This document shows positions 7,047-11,841 of a stretch of DNA of 11,841 nt, piece by piece. Below the pieces are notes generated by a model that had not been told where the DNA came from, made no database searches, and was given only the letters and a program-made list of their open reading frames with translations. Every line of letters starts with the position of its first letter. Position 1 is the stretch's first letter. This DNA is from Actinomycetota bacterium. Its GTDB lineage: Bacteria > Actinomycetota > UBA4738 > HRBIN12. The DNA is taken from the NCBI GenBank assembly GCA_004366195.1, contig SIRV01000177.1:1-11841 (forward strand), given 5' to 3'. A program made the translations under genes and the position numbers.

Positions 7047-7823
7047 ATGCGCGCGGTCTCCGTCGTGCGGCCCGACGGAGCCCGTCTGTACGTGGAGGTC
7101 CACGGTCACCCCGCGGACGAGCCGCTCGTCCTGCTGGAGGGGATGGGCGGTGACATCCCCGGGTGGCGACGGAACATCCCCCGCCTCGCTTCCGAGCACC
7201 TGGTCGTCGCCTACGACCACCGGGGCAACGGACGATCCGTCGCGCCCGACGTCCCGACGACGATGGCCACCTTCGCCGAGGACTGCCTGGCCGTGATGGA
7301 CGCGCTCGACATCGAGCGCGCCCACGTGTACGGGCAATCCTTCGGCGGGATGGTGGCGATCGAGCTCGGGCTCTCCCGCCCGGAGCGGGTCCGCACGCTC
7401 GTGCTCGCGTGCACGCACGCGGGCGTGGCGCGCGCGGCGCCCGCGCGCGGGCGCGCGCCGAAGGATCGGCCGTGGCTGCAGCTCTACGCCCCCTCGTTCG
7501 TCGCGGCCCGCCCCGACCTCGTCGAGGAGGACCAGCGGGTCGCCCGCGCGCAGCCCCGGGACCCCGAGGGGGAGCGCCGGCAGCGCGAGGCCGTTCGCGC
7601 GTGGGACGCCTGGGACCGGCTGCCCGAGCTCCGGATGCCGGTCCTCGTCCTGCACGGCTCCGAGGATCAGCTCGTCGACGTGGCGAACGCGCACGCCCTC
7701 GCCGAGCGCATCCCCGGGGCCGAGCTCGTCGTGATCGAGGGCGCCGGCCACGTGTACCACGCGGAGCAGCCGGAGCTCGCCGACGGGATCGTGCTCGACT
7801 TCCTGCGGAGGCACCGCGGGTGA
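7047..7823 (+). CDS. Alpha/beta hydrolase (esterase or lactonase type)
   Basis: 258 residues, the usual size. The catalytic triad is visible: nucleophile Ser98 in GQSFGG (96-101), Asp207 in HGSEDQLV (203-210) and His235 in EGAGH (231-235). The oxyanion region is LLEGMGGD (29-36), and YDHRGNGRS (56-64) is the usual loop before the nucleophile. The lid region (about 125-190) is charged and contains a low-complexity ARAAPARGRAP stretch encoded by a GC-only tract. The fold resembles 3-oxoadipate enol-lactonases and pimeloyl-ACP esterases, but those names are not justified for the substrate. No signal peptide, so cytoplasmic. It starts 4 bp after the cyclic-nucleotide-binding gene and its TGA overlaps the next start (GTGA), indicating translational coupling. 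Confidence 0.9.
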   Translation: MRAVSVVRPDGARLYVEVHGHPADEPLVLLEGMGGDIPGWRRNIPRLASEHLVVAYDHRGNGRSVAPDVPTTMATFAEDCLAVMDALDIERAHVYGQSFGGMVAIELGLSRPERVRTLVLACTHAGVARAAPARGRAPKDRPWLQLYAPSFVAARPDLVEEDQRVARAQPRDPEGERRQREAVRAWDAWDRLPELRMPVLVLHGSEDQLVDVANAHALAERIPGAELVVIEGAGHVYHAEQPELADGIVLDFLRRHRG

Positions 7824-8734
7824 GCGAGGGGGACGAACGCGGTCGGATCCCGGAGGAGGTCCGAGCCCTCGCCGAGGAGCGGGAGCGCGCCCGGGCGGCG
7901 CGGGACTTCGCCCGAGCCGATGGGCTCCGCGAGGCGATCGCGCGGCTCGGGTACCGGGTGGTGGACACGCCCGCCGGGACCGTGCTCGAGCCGGCCCGGG
8001 AGGCCCGGCCGGCTCGTCTGCGCGGCCGCGACGTGCCGAGCGCGCTCGACGAGCCCCCCGGGTACGCGGCGAGCGTCCACTGGGTGGTGTCGGGCTGGCC
8101 GGAGGACGTCGTGCGGGCGCTCGCGGCGTTCCGCGCGCACCACCCCGGCCGTGCGCTCCAGTACGTCGTCGCCGACCTGACCGAGACCGATCCGGCCTCC
8201 TACGGCCCGGGCGTGGAGGTCCTCCCGCTCGAGCCGACGGCGGGGTGGGCCGCCGCGCTGAACGCCTCCCTCCGGCGCTCGCGCGCTCGGATCGTCGTCG
8301 TGGCCGACGGCTCGATCGAGCCCGCCGGCGACGTCCTCGCCCCGCTCGAGGCGGCGCTGGCCGACCCGTCGGTGGGGGTGTGCGGACCCTTCGGGGTCGT
8401 CACGCGCGACCTGCACACGTTCGAGGAGTCGCCGGGACCCGAGGTCGACGCGATCGAGGGCTACCTCATGGCCTTCCGCCGCGAGACGATCCGGGACGTG
8501 GGGCTGTTCGACGAGCGCTTCCGCTTCTACCGCATGGCCGACGTCGAGTGCTCGTTCCGCGTGCGGGATGCGGGCCTGCGCGCCCTCGTGGTGCCGGTGC
8601 CGGTGCGTCGGCACGAGCACCGACTGTGGGCCCACACCGACCCGGGCGAGCGCGAGCGCCTGTCCAAGCGCAACTTCTACCGGTTCCTCGAGCGCTTCCG
8701 CGGACGCACCGACCTGCTGGTCTCGGGACGGTGA
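7820..8734 (+). CDS. Fusion of a CysS C-terminal-like helical domain with a GT2-type glycosyltransferase
   Basis: GTG at 7820 overlaps the hydrolase stop by 4 nt. The 304-residue protein has two parts. Residues about 11-58 (VRALAEERERARAARDFARA, DGLREAIARLGYRVVDTPAG) closely resemble the small helical domain at the end of cysteinyl-tRNA synthetase. Residues about 83-303 resemble a GT-A fold family 2 glycosyltransferase of rhamnosyltransferase type: YAASVHWVVSGWPEDVVRAL, WAAALNASLRRSRARIVVVAD (Asp163 region in place of a classical DxD), GYLMAFRRE (214-222), VGLFDERFRFY (227-237) with MADVECSFRVRDAGLRAL (239-256), and HEHRLW. No membrane helix is seen, so it is probably cytoplasmic or peripheral. 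The donor and acceptor are unknown. The helical part may be an RNA-binding or dimerisation remnant. The synthetase catalytic core (HIGH, KMSKS) is absent, so it is not a tRNA ligase. Confidence 0.8.
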   Translation: MSEGDERGRIPEEVRALAEERERARAARDFARADGLREAIARLGYRVVDTPAGTVLEPAREARPARLRGRDVPSALDEPPGYAASVHWVVSGWPEDVVRALAAFRAHHPGRALQYVVADLTETDPASYGPGVEVLPLEPTAGWAAALNASLRRSRARIVVVADGSIEPAGDVLAPLEAALADPSVGVCGPFGVVTRDLHTFEESPGPEVDAIEGYLMAFRRETIRDVGLFDERFRFYRMADVECSFRVRDAGLRALVVPVPVRRHEHRLWAHTDPGERERLSKRNFYRFLERFRGRTDLLVSGR

Positions 8735-8741
8735 GGCCGGC

Positions 8742-10733
8742 TCAGGCCGACAGCGATCCGGGCGGGGGTGGGGGCACGGCGTGCGGCGACGCCTCGGTCG
8801 GCTTCGTCCGCCGGCCGTTCCCGCGCTCGCGCCGGAGCTCCTCGACGTCGGGGATCGGCTGCGTCCCCTCGAAGTAGGCCTTGAGGTCCTTGCCGTCGAT
8901 GACCTCCGTCACCATGAGGAGCTCGGCCATGCGGTCGAGGAAGTCCCGGTGCTCGGTGAGGACGGCGCGGGCCCGCTCGTGCGCCTCGTTCACCAGGCGC
9001 GCCACCTCGGCGTCGATGCGCTCCGCCAGGGCGTCGGAGATCTCGCGCCCCATGCCGGGGTACCAGAAGCCGTCGCGCCGCCCGTCCGGGCCGAAGGACA
9101 GCGGGCCGATCTCCGGGCTCATGCCGTACTCGGTCACCATGGCCCGCGCGATCTCGGTCGCCCGCTGCAGGTCGTTCTGGGCGCCGGTGGAGATCTGGTC
9201 GAAGCAGATCTCCTCGGCCGTCCGCCCGCCGAGGAGCACGGCGAGGCGGTCCTTCAGCTCCGGTTCGGTCAGGAGGTACCGGTCCTCGAGCGGCCGCTGC
9301 ATCGTCATGCCGAGCGCCGCCGCGCCCCGGGGGATGATCGAGACCCGGTGGACGGGGTCGGCGGTGGGCGCGGTGAGAGCCACCAGGGCGTGACCCATCT
9401 CATGCTTGGCCACGATCTCGCGCTCCTTCTCCGACATCACGCGACTCTTGCGCTCGAGCCCGGCCGCGGCGCGGTCGATCGCCTCCTCGAGCTCCTCCAT
9501 CGTGACGGCGTCCTTCTCCTTGCGCGCGGCGAGCAGGGCGGCCTCGTTCACGATGTTCGCGAGATCGGCTCCGGTGAAGCCGGGGGTGCGGGCCGCGAGG
9601 ACCCGGAGATCCACGCTGGGGTCGAGGGCCACCCCCCGGGTGTGCACGCGGAGGATCTCCTCTCGGCCCTTGAGGTCCGGCCGGTCCACGACGACCTGGC
9701 GGTCGAAGCGCCCCGGTCGCACCAGCGCCGGGTCGAGGACGTCCGGCCGGTTGGTGGCCGCCATGATGATGACGCCCTTGCTGGAGTCGAAGCCGTCCAT
9801 CTCCACGAGGAGCTGGTTCAGCGTCTGCTCGCGCTCGTCGTGGGCGCCGAACCCCGCCCCGAGGGCGCCGACGCGCCCCTTGCCGATCGTGTCGATCTCG
9901 TCGAGGAAGACGAGGGCCGGGGCCTTCTCCTTGGCCTGCTGGAAGAGCTCACGCACCCGGGCCGCACCGAGGCCGACGAACATCTCGACGAACTCGGAGC
10001 CCGACATGAAGAAGAACGGCACGTTCGCCTCGCCGGCCACGGCCCGGGCGAGCAGGGTCTTGCCGCACCCCGGCGGGCCGAGGAGCAGCACGCCCTTGGG
10101 GATCCGGCCGCCGAGCCGCTGGTACTTCTTGGGGTTCTTGAGGAAGTCGACGATCTCGCGGAGCTCCTCCTTCGCCTCATCCACCCCGGCCACGTCCGCG
10201 AAGGTCGTCTTCATCTCCTTGCGGTCGTAGATCTTCACGCGGTTGCGACCGAGGTTCAGGGCGGCCGAGGCGCCGGCGCCGCTCATCCGGCGGATGAGGA
10301 AGAACCAGAGGGCGCCGAAGAGCAGCAGCGGCACGACCCAGCCGAGCACGATGCTCTGCCAGGCGCTCGGGGTGACGCCCGTGTACTCGATCCCCTTGGC
10401 GTCGAGCAGGTCGGTGAGCTTGGTCGTGCCCTGCTCGACCGGGGGGATCGTGCTCGTGAAGCGGACCTCGCGGCCGTCCTCCTCGAAGGTGCCGGACACC
10501 GCCGTGTCCGAGATCTCGAGCGTGCCGACGATCTTGATCCGGTCCTGCTCGATCCGGGTGAGGAGCTCGGAGTAGGGGATCGAGGTCGGCCGCGGCGCCG
10601 CCAGGTAGTTGAACACCAGCAGGACCGCCAGGAACCCGACGATCCACACCCACGGCGACGGGCGCGCCTGTCCCGGACCCCCCACGGGGTCCAGGCCGAA
10701 CCGTCCGCGTCGGTCGTCACCTCTCCTCGCCAC
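8742..10733 (-). CDS. ftsH: ATP-dependent zinc metalloprotease FtsH
   Basis: 663 residues from GTG at 10733 (no strong ribosome site; an ATG at 10735 is out of frame). Membrane-anchored hexameric AAA protease that degrades misfolded membrane and regulatory proteins. Order: basic N-terminus, helix 28-45, extracytoplasmic domain about 46-127, helix about 128-147, AAA domain with Walker A GPPGCGKT (219-226), pore FVG (252-254), Walker B VFLDEID (275-281), and the second region of homology ATNRPDVLDPALVRPGRFDR (326-345) with the arginine fingers. The protease zinc site is HEMGH (444-448), with Asp521 in STGAQNDLQRAT as third ligand. Small departures from the textbook are Cys in Walker A (usually Thr) and Met in HEMGH (usually Ala); both keep the required residues. 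The tail is Pro-rich. Divergent from the sigma factor gene. Confidence 0.97.
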   Translation of the reverse strand: MARRGDDRRGRFGLDPVGGPGQARPSPWVWIVGFLAVLLVFNYLAAPRPTSIPYSELLTRIEQDRIKIVGTLEISDTAVSGTFEEDGREVRFTSTIPPVEQGTTKLTDLLDAKGIEYTGVTPSAWQSIVLGWVVPLLLFGALWFFLIRRMSGAGASAALNLGRNRVKIYDRKEMKTTFADVAGVDEAKEELREIVDFLKNPKKYQRLGGRIPKGVLLLGPPGCGKTLLARAVAGEANVPFFFMSGSEFVEMFVGLGAARVRELFQQAKEKAPALVFLDEIDTIGKGRVGALGAGFGAHDEREQTLNQLLVEMDGFDSSKGVIIMAATNRPDVLDPALVRPGRFDRQVVVDRPDLKGREEILRVHTRGVALDPSVDLRVLAARTPGFTGADLANIVNEAALLAARKEKDAVTMEELEEAIDRAAAGLERKSRVMSEKEREIVAKHEMGHALVALTAPTADPVHRVSIIPRGAAALGMTMQRPLEDRYLLTEPELKDRLAVLLGGRTAEEICFDQISTGAQNDLQRATEIARAMVTEYGMSPEIGPLSFGPDGRRDGFWYPGMGREISDALAERIDAEVARLVNEAHERARAVLTEHRDFLDRMAELLMVTEVIDGKDLKAYFEGTQPIPDVEELRRERGNGRRTKPTEASPHAVPPPPPGSLSA

Positions 10734-10762
10734 ATCGTCATCTTCGCACCTGGGCCGGTGAT

Positions 10763-10790
10763 GTGACAGGGCGAGGTCACCCGCTAGGCT
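10763..10790 (+). promoter_or_regulatory. Candidate promoter of the sigma/anti-sigma operon
   Basis: GTGACA (10763-10768) matches five of six -35 consensus bases, followed after 16 nt by TAGGCT (10785-10790), a common actinobacterial -10 box. The predicted transcript starts about 43 nt before the GTG. I do not see the GGGAAT/GTT signature of SigR-dependent promoters here, so this would be a housekeeping promoter. Confidence 0.5.
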
Positions 10791-10839
10791 GGTCGCGACG
10801 TGGAGGGACGCGAGGCGCCGGTGGGGAGGGACGCGGCCC

Positions 10840-11421
10840 GTGGCCGCCGGTGATGCGCGACCCGGGGACGACCGCGAGCTGCGCGCCCGTTTCGAGCGGG
10901 ACGCCCTCCCCCTCCTGCCGCAGCTCTACTCCGCGGCCCTCCGCCTGACCCGGAACCCGGCCGACGCGGAGGACCTCGTGCAGGAGGTGTACCTCCGGGC
11001 GTTCCGCGGGTTCGCGGGGTTCGAGGAGGGGACGAACCTGCGGGCCTGGATGTACCGCATCCTCATGAACACGTTCATCAACGCGTACCGGAAGAAGCAG
11101 CGCGAGCCGGTGACGGTCCAGGACGACGAGATCGAGGACTGGTACCTCTACGAGCGGCTCGGAGGCGCTGAGCTCTCGGCCGAGACCGAGGTGCTGGAGC
11201 GGCTCCCCGATGAGGACGTCCGGCGCGCCCTGGAGGCGCTCCCGGAGCGGTTCCGGATCCCGGTGCTGCTCGCCGACGTCGAGGGCTTCTCGTACCGGGA
11301 GATCGCCGAGATCCTCGACGTGCCGATGGGGACCGTGATGTCCCGGCTCCACCGGGGAAGGAAAGCGCTGCAGAAGGCGTTGTGGGAAACGGTGCAGGAG
11401 CGTGGGCTCGTTGCGGGATGA
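10840..11421 (+). CDS. sigR: ECF sigma factor of the SigR/SigH (thiol oxidative stress) type
   Basis: GTG at 10840 lies 9 nt after GGAGGG (10825-10830). The 193-residue protein has sigma region 2 at about 28-90: LYSAALRLTRNPADAEDLVQ (29-48), EGTNLRAWMYRILMNTFINA (63-82) and YRKKQREP. The GTNLxAWxYRIL and NTFINxYRKKQREP strings are diagnostic of the SigR/SigH/RpoE group. Region 4 (about 125-182) contains ALPERFRIPVLLADVEGFSY (133-152), then REIAEILDVPMGTVMSRLHR as the -35 binding helix-turn-helix. In actinobacteria this sigma factor directs thioredoxin, mycothiol and protein-quality-control genes after disulfide stress, and is held inactive by a zinc anti-sigma factor, which is encoded immediately downstream here. 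Overlap of the two genes suggests coupled translation. Confidence 0.9.
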   Translation: MAAGDARPGDDRELRARFERDALPLLPQLYSAALRLTRNPADAEDLVQEVYLRAFRGFAGFEEGTNLRAWMYRILMNTFINAYRKKQREPVTVQDDEIEDWYLYERLGGAELSAETEVLERLPDEDVRRALEALPERFRIPVLLADVEGFSYREIAEILDVPMGTVMSRLHRGRKALQKALWETVQERGLVAG

Positions 11422-11650
11422 CTGTCGGGCGGTGCTCGAGCAGATCGAGCGGTACCTGGACGGGGAGCTCGAACCGGCGCTCCACGCCGAGGTCCACGCG
11501 CATCTCGCGGGCTGCGGCCCGTGCTCGAGCCACTCGGAGTTCCAGCGCCGCCTGAAGGAGCTCCTCCGGGAGAAGTGCGGCTGCGACGAGGTCCCGCCCG
11601 GCCTGCTCGAGCGGGTCCGCGCGGTGTTCTCCGAGCCGGGGACGGGGTAG
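11402..11650 (+). CDS. rsrA: Zinc-binding anti-sigma factor (RsrA/RshA-like)
   Basis: 82 residues from GTG 11402, which overlaps the sigma gene by 20 nt. A TTG at 11411 is an alternative and has better spacing (10 nt) from the AGGAG at 11396-11400, so the start is uncertain by three codons. The zinc anti-sigma signature is present: Cys8 in RDDCRAVL, then HxxxCxxC with His34, Cys38 and Cys41 in HAHLAGCGPC. A late pair Cys59/Cys61 in EKCGCDEVP corresponds to the Cys region seen near the end of RsrA and RshA. Known members bind the sigma factor while reduced and release it when the zinc cysteines form a disulfide. Position and motif together make this call firm, although the sequence is short. 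Confidence 0.88.
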   Translation: MGSLRDDCRAVLEQIERYLDGELEPALHAEVHAHLAGCGPCSSHSEFQRRLKELLREKCGCDEVPPGLLERVRAVFSEPGTG

Positions 11651-11675
11651 GACCGCCGTCCCGGCGCGCCGTATG

Positions 11676-11711
11676 CTCCTCGCATCGCGGCCGTCGGGCC
11701 GCGATGAGGAG
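11676..11711 (+). terminator. Strong hairpin after the anti-sigma gene
   Basis: ATCGCGGCC (11684-11692) pairs perfectly with GGCCGCGAT (11697-11705) around a GTCG loop; CTCCTC (11676-11681) extends the stem with GAGGAG (11706-11711) past a 2-nt bulge, giving 15 pairs. It lies 25 nt beyond the stop codon and probably ends the sigma operon. There is no U-run, and a TATGCT at 11672-11677 leaves open that it is instead part of the leader of the next gene. Confidence 0.5.
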
Positions 11712-11715
11712 GGTT

Positions 11716-11750
11716 CGGCACCCCTCACACGCCCGCGCTCACGGGTGCCG
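11716..11750 (+). repeat. Second inverted repeat, in front of the PIG-L gene
   Basis: CGGCACCC (11716-11723) and GGGTGCCG (11743-11750) form an 8-bp stem with a 19-nt loop, 25 nt before the ATG. It may be a leader structure, a terminator element or a protein-binding site; the sequence alone does not decide. Confidence 0.45.
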
Positions 11751-11775
11751 GGGAGCGTGCCCGCGGGAGGTGGCG

Positions 11776-11841
11776 ATGGACGAGCTGGGCACGGTCCTCG
11801 GGGTCTGGGCGCACCCCGACGACGAGACCTACCTGTCGGCG
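11776..11841 (+). CDS. PIG-L (LmbE) family deacetylase, N-terminus (cut by right edge)
   Basis: ATG at 11776 follows GGGAGG (11765-11770) by 5 nt and opens 22 codons to the edge. The sequence includes GVWAHPDDETYLSA, the AHPDDE motif of PIG-L family zinc deacetylases (His and Asp bind zinc, the next Asp is catalytic). Members remove acetyl groups from N-acetylglucosamine conjugates; the family includes MshB and Mca of mycothiol metabolism. The neighbouring SigR/RsrA pair makes a mycothiol-related role attractive, but the Trp before AHPDDE and the short fragment do not allow a choice among subfamilies. Confidence 0.8.
   Translation, partial: MDELGTVLGVWAHPDDETYLSA

Noticed and set aside
8735..8741. 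Terminator between the glycosyltransferase and ftsH stop codons
   Set aside because: Only 7 bp separate the stops, and the GGCC repeats there make no convincing hairpin.
8568..10766. 732-codon open frame on the plus strand
   Set aside because: Antisense shadow of ftsH, which has every family motif in the opposite strand.
10777..11721. 314-codon open frame on the minus strand opposite the sigma/anti-sigma genes
   Set aside because: Antisense shadow; the plus-strand sigma and anti-sigma motifs account for the region.

Overview
The window looks like two unrelated genomes joined in one contig. Positions 1 to about 3200 carry moderately GC-rich DNA with mixed third codon positions and planctomycete-type genes: the start of a secreted PVC-type dehydrogenase, a small proline-tailed membrane protein, a secreted DUF1080 protein, a HIT nucleotide hydrolase or phosphorylase, and a dGTPase. 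From about 3216 to the end, almost every third codon position is G or C and the genes are of actinobacterial type: UPF0182 membrane protein, initiator tRNA, cyclic-nucleotide-binding protein, alpha/beta hydrolase, glycosyltransferase, FtsH, a SigR/SigH-type sigma factor with its zinc anti-sigma factor, and a PIG-L deacetylase. The change falls inside the dGTPase frame, which runs normally to an 'LDDAL' stretch and then ends in about ten foreign residues. I read this as an assembly or library chimera, possibly at a short stretch shared by both sources, rather than gene transfer.

Left part. The dehydrogenase (minus, running off the left edge) and the 140-residue membrane protein (plus) are divergent. 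The DUF1080 gene (minus) converges on the membrane protein and is divergent from the HIT gene (plus). HIT and dGTPase form an operon, with the dGTPase ribosome binding site overlapping the HIT stop codon. Both act on nucleotides (probably dinucleoside polyphosphates and dNTPs).

Right part. A 952-residue UPF0182 protein is followed by an initiator tRNA-Met and a palindromic terminator, which is probably shared with a convergent 55-residue two-helix membrane protein on the minus strand. Next is a tightly coupled three-gene operon: a lone cyclic-nucleotide-binding domain, an alpha/beta hydrolase 4 bp later, and a protein overlapping it by 4 nt that joins a CysS-like C-terminal helical domain to a GT2-type glycosyltransferase. 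ftsH follows on the minus strand, its stop only 7 bp from that of the glycosyltransferase. ftsH is divergent from the sigma factor/anti-sigma pair, which has a recognisable promoter upstream. Two hairpins then precede a PIG-L deacetylase cut by the right edge.

The sigma/anti-sigma pair matches SigR-RsrA (SigH-RshA), the thiol-oxidative stress switch of Actinomycetota, which supports the assignment of the right part. I see no transposase, integrase, CRISPR array or defence system. The most novel items are the CysS-tail/glycosyltransferase fusion, the uncharacterised 55-residue gene and the structured region before the PIG-L gene.
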